64,000 nt of DNA from Microbacterium sp. (GTDB lineage Bacteria > Actinomycetota > Actinomycetes > Actinomycetales > Microbacteriaceae). The position numbers were made by a program, and so were the translations under genes. The stretch covers positions 62,001 to 126,000 of the forward strand of contig NZ_JAPSLI010000009.1 in NCBI RefSeq assembly GCF_031180975.1, given 5' to 3'. This document shows positions 1 to 7,284 of this stretch, in pieces. Within the stretch, counting starts at the first letter, position 1, and each line of letters starts with the position of its first letter. Below the pieces are notes generated by a model, which saw only the letters and a program-made list of their open reading frames with translations, did not search any database and was not told the origin of the DNA.

Positions 1-769
1 GCACAGCGCGCTGCTCGGCACTTTCGCGTGGCTGCTCCCTGAGATCGACGAGCGGAAATCGCTCGCTGCTGGCGATCCAGTCGGCGACGATCACAATCGC
101 GCTGAGGAGCACGAGCACGGGTTGAGAAAGGGATGCCGTGCGCCAGGCCTCGATGTGCGAACCCAGTTCGGAAGTGATCGACTCGATCATCTCGAACCGC
201 GTTTCGGCCCAGAGGCCGGTGCCATGCAGTCGCGTGTCTGATGCGGTGAGGTGGATGGCGAGCGGCCCGGGCGGTCGCCCGTGGTGTGCCGCGAGGACGC
301 TGCCGAGCTTCGCCGCCTGCATGCGTTCGAATCCGTGCCGCATCTCAAGCCACTGGGAGACCGCCAGATGACTGACGATCTCGTGCCGAGCGACCTGACG
401 CTCAGGCGTGCCCTCGATCGTGCCCGAGAAGCTCAGACCGGCGTCACGCATCGGATGGGTGAGCTGTCGCACCTGGATCGCGAAGGCGGGACTGATCTTG
501 CCGACGTCATGCTGGCCGGCGAGCCACACCGCGAGTGAACGCGCTGCCGGCTCGCTCCCGAGGTCGGCACTGATGATGTGCCGCACAGCCGGCGACAGCC
601 AGCGGTCCCACAGCAGTCCGGCGACCGCGGCGGTGTCGGCCAGGTGCTGGTGCACGGGAAGCCACCCGATGATCTCACCCGTCACCGGGTCCGCATCGGA
701 CTTGGCCCAGGCCCAGAGGGCTGCGGGGGACAGCCCCCTAGGCGGCTCGACGTCGATGTCGGTGGCCAT
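1..769 (-). CDS. cas3: CRISPR-associated helicase/nuclease Cas3, type I-E (N-terminal part, cut by window edge)
   Basis: The minus strand is open from an ATG at 769 to base 1 (256 codons, no stop). Family knowledge: Cas3 is the effector nuclease-helicase recruited by Cascade to degrade target DNA. The visible part is a complete N-terminal HD nuclease domain: an early WAKSD segment (residues 21-25), H40/H42, the HDVGK motif at 87-91, H129 and H134, paired H162/H163 and D230 in ADWIASSE. The early WAKSD segment and an HD domain fused at the N-terminus fit type I-E Cas3. A GGAG Shine-Dalgarno lies 7 nt before the ATG and a good sigma70-like promoter lies further upstream. The helicase half and the other cas genes would lie left of the window. 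Confidence 0.9.
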   Translation of the reverse strand, partial: MATDIDVEPPRGLSPAALWAWAKSDADPVTGEIIGWLPVHQHLADTAAVAGLLWDRWLSPAVRHIISADLGSEPAARSLAVWLAGQHDVGKISPAFAIQVRQLTHPMRDAGLSFSGTIEGTPERQVARHEIVSHLAVSQWLEMRHGFERMQAAKLGSVLAAHHGRPPGPLAIHLTASDTRLHGTGLWAETRFEMIESITSELGSHIEAWRTASLSQPVLVLLSAIVIVADWIASSERFPLVDLREQPRESAEQRAV

Positions 770-797
770 CGCAATACTCCAGTCATCAGATGAACCG

Positions 798-826
798 AAG
801 CTACACGCCGAACCAGCAACCGTCAA
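798..826 (-). promoter_or_regulatory. cas3 promoter
   Basis: Read on the minus strand, a -35 box TTGACG (826-821), a 17-bp spacer and a -10 box TAGCTT (803-798) precede cas3. The predicted start is near 791, giving a 5' leader of about 22 nt that contains the GGAG ribosome site. This is one of the best sigma70-type promoters in the window. Confidence 0.65.
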
Positions 827-839
827 TACCCTTTATAAA

Positions 840-859
840 TCCCAACACAAAATCTCGTT
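840..859 (-). promoter_or_regulatory. Putative self-target (protospacer plus PAM) of the mini-CRISPR, upstream of the cas3 -35 box
   Basis: Minus-strand bases 856-840 match the mini-CRISPR spacer (937-921) at 16 of 17 positions. The single mismatch is at spacer position 6 if the repeat is counted as ending at base 938. Bases 859-857 read AAC in the PAM position; in E. coli type I-E this is a tolerated but not preferred PAM. A 32-nt Cascade footprint from 856 would reach about 825 and so touch the -35 hexamer of cas3. Confidence 0.55.
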
Positions 860-888
860 GCTGTAATAACGGACGGGGAAAGTAGCCG

Positions 889-968
889 GGATGGACCCCC
901 GCGATGGCGGGGAGCAACTGTCCCAACACAAGATCTCTGGATCACCCCCGCGTTCGCGGGGAACGTGC
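889..968 (-). CRISPR. Mini-CRISPR: two diverged type I-E repeats around one short spacer
   Basis: On the minus strand the first repeat spans 968-939 and the second 918-889. Each is a CCCCGCG/CGCGGGG-type hairpin (loops AA and CATC) followed by GTGATCC or GTCCATCC, the layout of type I-E repeats. The two copies differ at many positions, and the spacer between them is only about 19-20 nt instead of the usual 32-33. The spacer resembles DNA upstream of the cas3 promoter rather than looking foreign. It could be the eroded end of an ordinary array, but the match to the neighbouring promoter favours a regulatory CreR-like unit. Orientation was inferred from the E. coli-like position of the 5' handle. 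Confidence 0.7.
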
Positions 969-970
969 CA

Positions 971-1000
971 ACTGTATGCACTGATCCTTGGGGTCGTCCC
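971..1000 (-). promoter_or_regulatory. Candidate promoter of the mini-CRISPR transcript
   Basis: Minus-strand -35 GGGACG (1000-995), 18-bp spacer and -10 TACAGT (976-971) would start transcription only a few bases before the first repeat. Both boxes are imperfect, so this rests mainly on position. Confidence 0.3.
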
Positions 1001-1075
1001 AGAGTCGAGCTTCAGCGGCCGGTGGCCATTCGCTCAACCTCGACTCCCCGGGAGTAGCCATCCACCCGCCGCCGG

Positions 1076-1081
1076 TAGACT
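1076..1081 (+). promoter_or_regulatory. Candidate -10 element of purL
   Basis: TAGACT fits the TAnnnT pattern seen before many genes here and would give a leader of about 30 nt carrying AGGAG (1108-1112). No convincing -35 box accompanies it. The remainder of 969-1117 shows nothing else recognisable. Confidence 0.35.
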
Positions 1082-1117
1082 GGCCGTGCCCCGCCTCCCT
1101 CTCCTCCAGGAGCCCGC

Positions 1118-3451
1118 GTGACCGCCGCCCCCGAAGCATCCACCACTCACGTCCCCGACTCCGTCGAGAACGCGCTCGCGACGCCCGAGAAGGAGCAGCC
1201 GTACGCGGCGCTCGGCCTCAAGGACGACGAGTACGCCCGCATCAAGGAGATCCTCGGCCGCCGCCCCACCTCGGGCGAGCTCGCCATGTACTCGGTGATG
1301 TGGTCGGAGCACTGCTCCTACAAGTCGTCGAAGAACTATCTGCGCCGGTTCGGGCAGAAGGTCTCCGACGAGATGAAGAAGCGTCTCATGGTCGGCATGG
1401 GCCAGAACGCGGGCGTCATCGACGTGGGTGAGGGCTGGGCCGTCACCTTCAAGGCCGAGTCGCACAACCACCCGTCGTTCATCGAGCCGTTCCAGGGCGC
1501 CGCGACCGGCGTCGGCGGCATCGTCCGCGACATCATCTCCATGGGCGCGCGCCCCGTCGCCGTCATGGACGCCCTCCGCTTCGGCGCGATCGACCACCCC
1601 GACACCCCGCGCGTCGTGCACGGCGTCACCGCCGGCATCAGCTTCTACGGCAACTGCCTCGGCCTGCCCAACATCGGGGGCGAGACGGTGTTCGACGCCG
1701 TCTACCAGGCCAACCCGCTCGTCAACGCCCTCGCCGTGGGCGTCCTGCGCCACGAGGACCTCAAGCTCGCGAACGCCACCGGCGTCGGCAACAAGGTCGT
1801 GCTGTTCGGCGCCCGCACGGGCGGCGACGGGATCGGCGGTGCCAGCATCCTGGCATCCGATTCCTTCGACTCGACCGGCCCGACCAAGCGACCCGCCGTG
1901 CAGGTCGGCGACCCGTTCGCCGAGAAGGTGCTCATCGAGTGCTGCCTCGAGCTCTACAAGAAGGAACTCGTCGAGGCCATCCAGGACCTCGGCGCCGCCG
2001 GCATCTCGTGCGCCACCAGCGAGCTCGCCGCGAACGGCAATTCCGGCATGCACGTCTCGCTCGACAACGTGCTGATGCGCGACCCGTCGCTGACCGCTGA
2101 GGAGATCCTCATGTCGGAGTCGCAGGAGCGCATGATGGCGATCGTCGCCCCCGAGAAGCTCGACGCGTTCCTCGAGGTCGTGCGCAAGTGGGAGGTCGAG
2201 ACCAGCGTGCTGGGCGAGGTCACCGGCGACGGCCGCCTCGTCATCGACTGGAAGGGCGAGCGCATCGTCGACGTCGACCCATCCACGGTCGCCGTCGACG
2301 GCCCGGTGTACGACCGCCCGGTCGCCTACCCGGCGTGGATCGACGCATTGCAGGCGGATGCCGCGGAGAACCTGCCCCGCCCGACCGACCCGGCCGAGCT
2401 GCGCGAGCAGTTCCTCGCGCTGGTCGGCTCGCCGAACCTCGCCGACACCAGCTGGATCACCAACCAGTACGACTACTACGTGCTCGGCAACACCGCCCTT
2501 GCGTTCCCCGACGACGCCGGCATGATCCGCGTCGACGAGGAGTCCGGCCTCGGCTTCGCGATCTCGACCGACGCGAACGGCCGCTACTGCCAGCTCGACC
2601 CGTACGCGGGCGCGCAGCTCGCCCTCGCCGAGGCGTACCGCAACGTCGCCGTCACCGGCGCGGAGCCGACCGCCATCACTGACTGCCTGAACTTCGGCTC
2701 CCCCGAGAACCCCGAGGTCATGTGGCAGTTCGGGCAGACCGTCGACGGCCTGGCGGACGGATGCTATGAGCTGGGCACCCCTGTGACCGGCGGAAACGTC
2801 TCGTTCTACAACCAGACCGGCGACACCCCGATCCACCCCACGCCGCTGGTCGGCGTACTCGGCATCATCGAGGACGTCTCCCGTCGCATCCCGTCGGGCT
2901 GGCAGGACGCCGGCGAGAACATCTACCTGCTCGGCACCACCAGCACCGAGCTGTCGGGCTCGGCGTGGGCGGATGTCGTGCACCAGCACCTCGGCGGACG
3001 CCCGCCGGCCGTCGACCTGGCTGCCGAGAAGCGCCTCGCCGGCCTGATCGCCGCCGCGCGCGACGAGTGGCTGATCTCGTCGGCGCACGACCTGTCGGAG
3101 GGCGGCCTCGGCCAGGCCCTCGCCGAGGGCGTCATGCGGTTCGGCGTCGGCGCTCGGGTGTGGCTCACCGAGATCATGCAGCGGGACGAGGTGGATGCCG
3201 CCACCGCGCTTTTCTCGGAGTCGACCGGACGCGTCATCGTGACGGTGCCCCGCGAGGAGGACGTGAAGTTCCGCGGCCTGTGCGAGGGGCGCGGCTACCC
3301 GGTGCTGCGCATCGGCGTCACGGACTCCGTGCCGCAGCTCGAGGTGCAGGACGTGTTCACCGTCTCGGTCGACGAGCTGCGTGAGACCTCCCGCGCCACG
3401 CTGCCCGGGGTCTTCGGACCGACGGTCACGGAGCCCGCTCCCGGTCGTTGA
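1118..3451 (+). CDS. purL: Phosphoribosylformylglycinamidine synthase subunit PurL
   Basis: PurL converts FGAR to FGAM with ATP and ammonia supplied by PurQ, a cytosolic step of purine synthesis. The 777-aa length fits the small (PurS/PurQ-dependent) form. Visible motifs are [11 protein letters not shown] (61-71, with the conserved His), [10 protein letters not shown] (111-120), GGIVRD (133-138) and a later [10 protein letters not shown] nucleotide-binding segment. The GTG start is supported by AGGAG five bases upstream. purQ and purS are not adjacent. The stop codon (TGA, 3449-3451) lies inside the first copy of a dispersed repeat, so the repeat defines the C-terminus. Confidence 0.97.
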   Translation: MTAAPEASTTHVPDSVENALATPEKEQPYAALGLKDDEYARIKEILGRRPTSGELAMYSVMWSEHCSYKSSKNYLRRFGQKVSDEMKKRLMVGMGQNAGVIDVGEGWAVTFKAESHNHPSFIEPFQGAATGVGGIVRDIISMGARPVAVMDALRFGAIDHPDTPRVVHGVTAGISFYGNCLGLPNIGGETVFDAVYQANPLVNALAVGVLRHEDLKLANATGVGNKVVLFGARTGGDGIGGASILASDSFDSTGPTKRPAVQVGDPFAEKVLIECCLELYKKELVEAIQDLGAAGISCATSELAANGNSGMHVSLDNVLMRDPSLTAEEILMSESQERMMAIVAPEKLDAFLEVVRKWEVETSVLGEVTGDGRLVIDWKGERIVDVDPSTVAVDGPVYDRPVAYPAWIDALQADAAENLPRPTDPAELREQFLALVGSPNLADTSWITNQYDYYVLGNTALAFPDDAGMIRVDEESGLGFAISTDANGRYCQLDPYAGAQLALAEAYRNVAVTGAEPTAITDCLNFGSPENPEVMWQFGQTVDGLADGCYELGTPVTGGNVSFYNQTGDTPIHPTPLVGVLGIIEDVSRRIPSGWQDAGENIYLLGTTSTELSGSAWADVVHQHLGGRPPAVDLAAEKRLAGLIAAARDEWLISSAHDLSEGGLGQALAEGVMRFGVGARVWLTEIMQRDEVDAATALFSESTGRVIVTVPREEDVKFRGLCEGRGYPVLRIGVTDSVPQLEVQDVFTVSVDELRETSRATLPGVFGPTVTEPAPGR

Positions 3452-3522
3452 GCGAGCGCTTCCCGGTCGTTGAGCGAGCGAAGCGAGACGAAACGCCGGC
3501 CGTTGAGCAAGGAGACGAAACG
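3441..3522 (+). repeat. Dispersed repeat family III, tandem copies
   Basis: A CCGGTCGTTGAGCGAGCG unit occurs at 3441-3458 and 3463-3480. A related CCGGCCGTTGAGC unit starts at 3496. The last two continue into GAGACGAAACG. The block contains the purL stop codon and ends with the AAGGAG ribosome site of the next small gene. A reverse-oriented copy lies at 34777-34819. Confidence 0.75.
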
Positions 3523-3660
3523 ATGACCACTTCCGACGAGGACTACGGCGACCTCGGCGAGCGCCGCACCCGTCGCATCCGTTTCGTGGCGTGGGTGACG
3601 ATCGCCGCGCTCATCCTCGTCGGCGGTGGGGCCACGGTGTTGACGCTGCTGTTCGGATAA
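3523..3660 (+). CDS. Small single-pass membrane protein, 45 aa
   Basis: Starting at the ATG preceded by AAGGAGACGAAACG, the product has an acidic N-terminus (TSDEDYGDL), a basic RRTRRIR stretch and one hydrophobic segment (about residues 22-43, VAWVTIAALILVGGG). This predicts an N-in membrane peptide. An upstream in-frame ATG at 3448 lies in repeat DNA and is less likely. The gene follows purL by 71 bases and may be cotranscribed. I do not recognise a function. Confidence 0.55.
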   Translation: MTTSDEDYGDLGERRTRRIRFVAWVTIAALILVGGGATVLTLLFG

Positions 3661-3700
3661 GGGTCGTCGGCGGCGCGCCGGCCACACGGCATCCGTTCAC

Positions 3701-3718
3701 CGCCGCGTCATCGCGGCG
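3701..3718 (+). terminator. GC-rich hairpin, possible terminator
   Basis: CGCCGCG (3701-3707) and CGCGGCG (3712-3718) form a 7-bp stem with a TCAT loop after the small gene. There is no T-tract. Confidence 0.35.
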
Positions 3719-3767
3719 ACACGACGGCGTCACGGATGCTCCAACGCGCGCCGGTTGACTCGCGGGC

Positions 3768-5996
3768 ATGAGACCACTCCCCCGCGCGATCGCCGCCGCG
3801 ACCGTCGCCGCGACGGCAGCCACTCTGCTGCTCGCCGCACCGGCGCAGGCATCGAACCAGGCCACGTCCACCTCCAAGATGCAAGCGTTCGAGCCGACGC
3901 TCGTCGCGTGGGCCGAGCTATCGGCCGACTTCCTCGCCGACGGCCCGGCATCCGGCGCCCAGGCCAGCGCCGCCAACGGCCGTCAGGGACCCTGGGACGG
4001 ACAGATCATCCCCGGCTTCTCGGCGGTACTCGACAACGGCGACGGCACCTTCTGGGCGCAGCCCGACAACGGTTTCGGGTCCAAAGGCAACTCGGCCGAC
4101 TTCCTGCTGCGCAACTACCTGGTCCGCCCCGACTTCCAGACCGCCGACGGCGGGTCCGGCGAGATCGCCGTGGAGCGCTTCATCTCGTACAACGACCGCA
4201 ACGGTCTGCTCGACTTCCCGATCGTGAACGACGGCACTCAGGAGCGGCTGCTCACCGGCGCCGACTTCGACATCGAGTCGGTCGTGCGCGCCAAGGACGG
4301 CACGTTCTGGGTCGGCGAGGAGTTCGGACCGTTCCTCCTTCACTTCTCCGCTGACGGCACCCTGCTCGAGAAGCCGTTCTCCCTCGACGGCGTGAAGTCG
4401 CCGCAGAACCCGTACCTGCAGCCCGGCGAGACCCCGCGCCTGCGCGCCAGCCGTGGCTTCGAGGCCCTCGCCGGCTCGAAGAACGGGCGCTACCTGTACC
4501 CGATCGTCGAGGGCGCCTACTCCGACGACGCCGACCTGCGCCGCCGCGAGATCCTCGAGTTCGACACCCGCAGCGGCGCCTACACCGACCGAACCTGGAG
4601 CTACCAGACGGACCAGGAGGCGAACGTCATCGGCGACGCCTTCACGGTCAAGAACGACGTGCTGCTCGTCGTCGAGCGCGACGACTTCGAGGGCGACCAG
4701 TCCGTCACCAAGCGCATCTACGCGATCGACCTGAAGAGCATCGACGCCGACGGCTACGTCGAGAAGAAGCTCGTGCTCGACGCGCTGCGCATCGCGAACC
4801 CGGACGGTCTCAGCGCGGGCAACGGCTACGGCACCGGTGAGGTGTGGTCGCTGCCGGTGCAGTCGCTCGAGACGGTCGTCCAGCTGAAGAATGGCGACCT
4901 GCTGATCTCCAACGACAACAACTTCCCCGGCAACGACGCCCGTGTCACGGGAACCCCCGACGACACCGAGTTCGCCGTCATCGACCTCGACCGCCGGAAG
5001 GTCGAGCCGGAGCTGGTGTCGGTGATCGGCCACCGCGGCGCGAGCGGCTACCGCCCCGAGCACACGCTCGCCGCCTACGAGCAGGCGATCGTGCAGTGCG
5101 CCGACTACATCGAGCCCGACGTGGTCTCCACCAAGGACGGCGTGCTGGTCGCCCGCCACGAGAACGAGATCAGCGGCACCACCGACGTCGCCACCCGCCC
5201 GGAGTTCGCGAACCGCAAGACCACCAAGACGATCGACGGCGCCCGCGTCACCGGCTGGTTCGCCGAGGACTTCACGCTCGCCGAGCTGCGCAGCCTCCGC
5301 GCCAAGGAGCGCCTGCCGAAGACCCGCCCGGCGAACACGGCCTTCGACGGGCTGTACCTGATCCCGACCCTCGATGAGGTGATCGACCTGGCCCGCCACT
5401 CGATCAGCTGCGACGGACGTCAGGTCGGCGTCTACCCCGAGACAAAGCACCCGAGCTACTTCGACGGAATCGGGCTGTCGCTCGAGGAGCCGCTCATCGA
5501 CGCGCTGCGCGCCAACGGCGTCGACCGCGCCGACGCGCCTGTGATCGTGCAGAGCTTCGAGGTGTCGAACCTGCAGGACCTGAACGGCATGACCGAGGTG
5601 CGCCTCGCGCAGCTGATCAGCTCGTCCGGCCGCCCGTACGACTTCACCCTCGCCGGGGACAGCCGCACCTACGCCGACCTGGTCACGCCGGCCGGCCTCG
5701 CTCAGATCACCGAATACGCCGACGGCATCGGCGCCGAGAAGTCGGTGCTGATCCCGCGCTCCCCGGAGGGGCGACTCGCCTCGCCCTCGCCCGTGACGGC
5801 GGATGCCCACGCCGCCGGCCTGTCCGTGCACGGCTGGACGTTCCGCCTGGAGAACCAGTACCTGCCGGTCGAGTTCCGCTCGTCGGCCGACCCGGCGGCA
5901 CCCGGCGACCTCGCCGGTGAGATCCAGATGTTCCTGGATGCCGGGATGGACGGCATCTTCAGCGATCACCCGGACGTCGCGGCGACCGTCGGCTGA
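3768..5996 (+). CDS. Secreted esterase-like domain fused to glycerophosphodiester phosphodiesterase
   Basis: The 742-aa protein begins with a Sec signal peptide (RAIAAATVAA then LLLAAPAQAS, cleavage near residue 28). Residues about 75-410 look like an esterase-like/phytase-like beta-propeller (PF13449 type), with WDGQIIPGFSAV and GFEALAGS segments. From about 418 a GDPD domain follows: HRGASGYRPEHT with H422, EPDVVSTKDG and RHE. The C-terminal GIFSDHPD matches the end of GDPD barrels. Family knowledge: GDPDs hydrolyse glycerophosphodiesters to glycerol-3-phosphate. Inference: the exported fusion releases phosphate or glycerol phosphate from phospholipid or teichoic-acid debris. It stands alone, followed by a hairpin repeat. 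Confidence 0.85.
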   Translation: MRPLPRAIAAATVAATAATLLLAAPAQASNQATSTSKMQAFEPTLVAWAELSADFLADGPASGAQASAANGRQGPWDGQIIPGFSAVLDNGDGTFWAQPDNGFGSKGNSADFLLRNYLVRPDFQTADGGSGEIAVERFISYNDRNGLLDFPIVNDGTQERLLTGADFDIESVVRAKDGTFWVGEEFGPFLLHFSADGTLLEKPFSLDGVKSPQNPYLQPGETPRLRASRGFEALAGSKNGRYLYPIVEGAYSDDADLRRREILEFDTRSGAYTDRTWSYQTDQEANVIGDAFTVKNDVLLVVERDDFEGDQSVTKRIYAIDLKSIDADGYVEKKLVLDALRIANPDGLSAGNGYGTGEVWSLPVQSLETVVQLKNGDLLISNDNNFPGNDARVTGTPDDTEFAVIDLDRRKVEPELVSVIGHRGASGYRPEHTLAAYEQAIVQCADYIEPDVVSTKDGVLVARHENEISGTTDVATRPEFANRKTTKTIDGARVTGWFAEDFTLAELRSLRAKERLPKTRPANTAFDGLYLIPTLDEVIDLARHSISCDGRQVGVYPETKHPSYFDGIGLSLEEPLIDALRANGVDRADAPVIVQSFEVSNLQDLNGMTEVRLAQLISSSGRPYDFTLAGDSRTYADLVTPAGLAQITEYADGIGAEKSVLIPRSPEGRLASPSPVTADAHAAGLSVHGWTFRLENQYLPVEFRSSADPAAPGDLAGEIQMFLDAGMDGIFSDHPDVAATVG

Positions 5997-6003
5997 AAGG
6001 TCC

Positions 6004-6058
6004 GGGCGCTCCGTGCCTGGGTTGCTGAGCTGTCGAAGCACCCAGGCATGGAGCTCCC
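6004..6058 (+). terminator. Hairpin repeat family I acting as probable terminator
   Basis: TGCCTGGGT (6014-6022) pairs with ACCCAGGCA (6040-6048) around GAGCTGTCGAAG, and the stem extends outward through GCTCC/GGAGC. The same CTGAGCnnGTCGAAG core recurs at six other sites in the window. Confidence 0.6.
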
Positions 6059-6112
6059 GACGTCAGGGCCATTCGATCCCCACGCCCCACTGGGCGTACT
6101 AGGTTCGGAGGC

Positions 6113-7153
6113 ATGCCATCCGATGACCGTGCGGTGACCCTCCAGGACATCGCCGACCGTCTCGGCGTCTCCCGATCGACGGCGTCGTTCGCGATCACTG
6201 GGCGCGGACGCGTCTCAGCCGAGATGCGCCGGCGCGTGCTGGAGGTCGCCGACGAGCTCGGCTACCGCCCCAACACCGTCGCCCGCAACCTCCGCGGCGC
6301 CCGCACGGGGATGCTCGCGCTGCGCCTTCCCCCGCACAGCACCAGCATGGCCTACTACATGGAGGCCGCGTTCGGCGCCGTCGAGGAGGCCGCGCAGGCG
6401 GGCGTCATCGTGTTCCTCCTCACCACCGACCCCGAGGTCGACAGCCTCGACCGGCTGCCCGCCGACGCCGTGATCATCCTCGACCCCGCCCTCGACGACC
6501 CGGTGACCCGCGCCCTATTGCGCGGGCGCGTCCCGGTGATCACCGGAGAACCCGTCCCCGACGGGCTGCCGGCCGGGCGCGGTGAGGTCACCAGCGACCA
6601 TGCCCCCGCCGTGCGGGAGCTGCTCGACCACCTCGCCGAGCGGGGCGCGCGGCGACCCGCCGTCGTGTTCCCCGCCCTCCGGAACCACTGGGCGTTCACC
6701 GTCCGCGACGCCATCGACTCGTGGTGCGCCGAGCACGGCATCCGCCCCCGCATCGCCGAGGTGCCGCACCCCGCCGAACCGGCCGAGATCCAGGCGGCCG
6801 TCGCGGAGATCGTCCTCGACGACGACGACGAACCGGCGGATGCCATCATCGCGGTCTCCGACGGCACCGTCCTCAGTGTGGTCACCAGCGCGCAACGGCT
6901 CGGGCGGAGGGTCGGCGAGGACCTGCTGGTCGCCTCGCTGGTCGACTCCGACGTGCTCGCGCTCGCCCAGCCGTCCATCACCGCGATCGACCTGCACCCC
7001 CGCGAGTTCGGCCGCCGTTGCGCGCGTGCCGCCCTCGCCGCCATCGAAGCGGATGCCGACGGCGAGCCCATCCACGAGGTGGTGCCGGTGTCGGTCCAGC
7101 GGCGCGCGTCCACGCTCGGACCGGCGACGGACGGAGCCCCTCAGGACGGCTGA
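6113..7153 (+). CDS. LacI-family transcriptional regulator
   Basis: 346 aa. The N-terminal helix-turn-helix is classic: VTLQDIADRLGVSRSTAS (8-25), then a hinge ending in RPNTVARNLR. The rest is a periplasmic-binding-protein-like effector domain with ITGEPV, AIIAVSDGTVLSVV and SITAIDLHPREFG segments. A -10 box TAGGTT (6100-6105) ends eight bases before the ATG, so the mRNA is nearly leaderless, although CGGAGG also lies there. The next genes, an APC permease and an amidohydrolase, are the likely targets; a CG-centred palindrome lies in their promoter. Confidence 0.93.
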   Translation: MPSDDRAVTLQDIADRLGVSRSTASFAITGRGRVSAEMRRRVLEVADELGYRPNTVARNLRGARTGMLALRLPPHSTSMAYYMEAAFGAVEEAAQAGVIVFLLTTDPEVDSLDRLPADAVIILDPALDDPVTRALLRGRVPVITGEPVPDGLPAGRGEVTSDHAPAVRELLDHLAERGARRPAVVFPALRNHWAFTVRDAIDSWCAEHGIRPRIAEVPHPAEPAEIQAAVAEIVLDDDDEPADAIIAVSDGTVLSVVTSAQRLGRRVGEDLLVASLVDSDVLALAQPSITAIDLHPREFGRRCARAALAAIEADADGEPIHEVVPVSVQRRASTLGPATDGAPQDG

Positions 7154-7166
7154 GATCGAGCAGCAT

Positions 7167-7196
7167 TTGAATTCGCTTTATCGATATTGCTACCCT
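7167..7196 (+). promoter_or_regulatory. Promoter of the permease/amidohydrolase operon with possible LacI operator
   Basis: -35 TTGAAT (7167-7172), 18-bp spacer and -10 TACCCT (7191-7196). The spacer holds the perfect palindrome TATCGATA (7179-7186), extended by outer GC/GC pairs (7175-7190), a shape typical of LacI-family operators. Confidence 0.5.
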
Positions 7197-7284
7197 TCTT
7201 GCACCCCGCCGGGTACCCTCAGCTTCACGGCGGTGACGACGACGTCGACCCGCAGTCGCGCATCCGCGCGGAACAGGAGCCCCC

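Noticed and set aside
138..866. Several plus-strand reading frames at 138-866
   Set aside because: They are antisense to cas3, whose HD-domain motifs are in order on the minus strand.
857..888. Toxin RNA (CreT-like) between the mini-CRISPR and its match
   Set aside because: Only about 30 bases are available, with no start codon plus short frame or rare-codon pair, and the matched site borders the cas3 promoter instead.
889..968. Ordinary adaptive CRISPR array
   Set aside because: Only two repeats, both diverged, and a spacer too short for type I-E; the match to the neighbouring promoter fits a regulatory unit better. The eroded-array option is kept as an alternative.
1034..3088. 684-codon minus-strand reading frame opposite purL (and similar long frames opposite GDPD 3918-6041, GH3 13755-15914, M20 17742-19079)
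   Set aside because: Antisense frames of GC-rich genes stay open through third-position G/C; the translations are Arg/Val/Asp-rich without motifs, while the opposite strand encodes clear families.
6004..6058. Insertion sequence ends
   Set aside because: No transposase gene or target duplication accompanies any copy; the elements are short hairpins.
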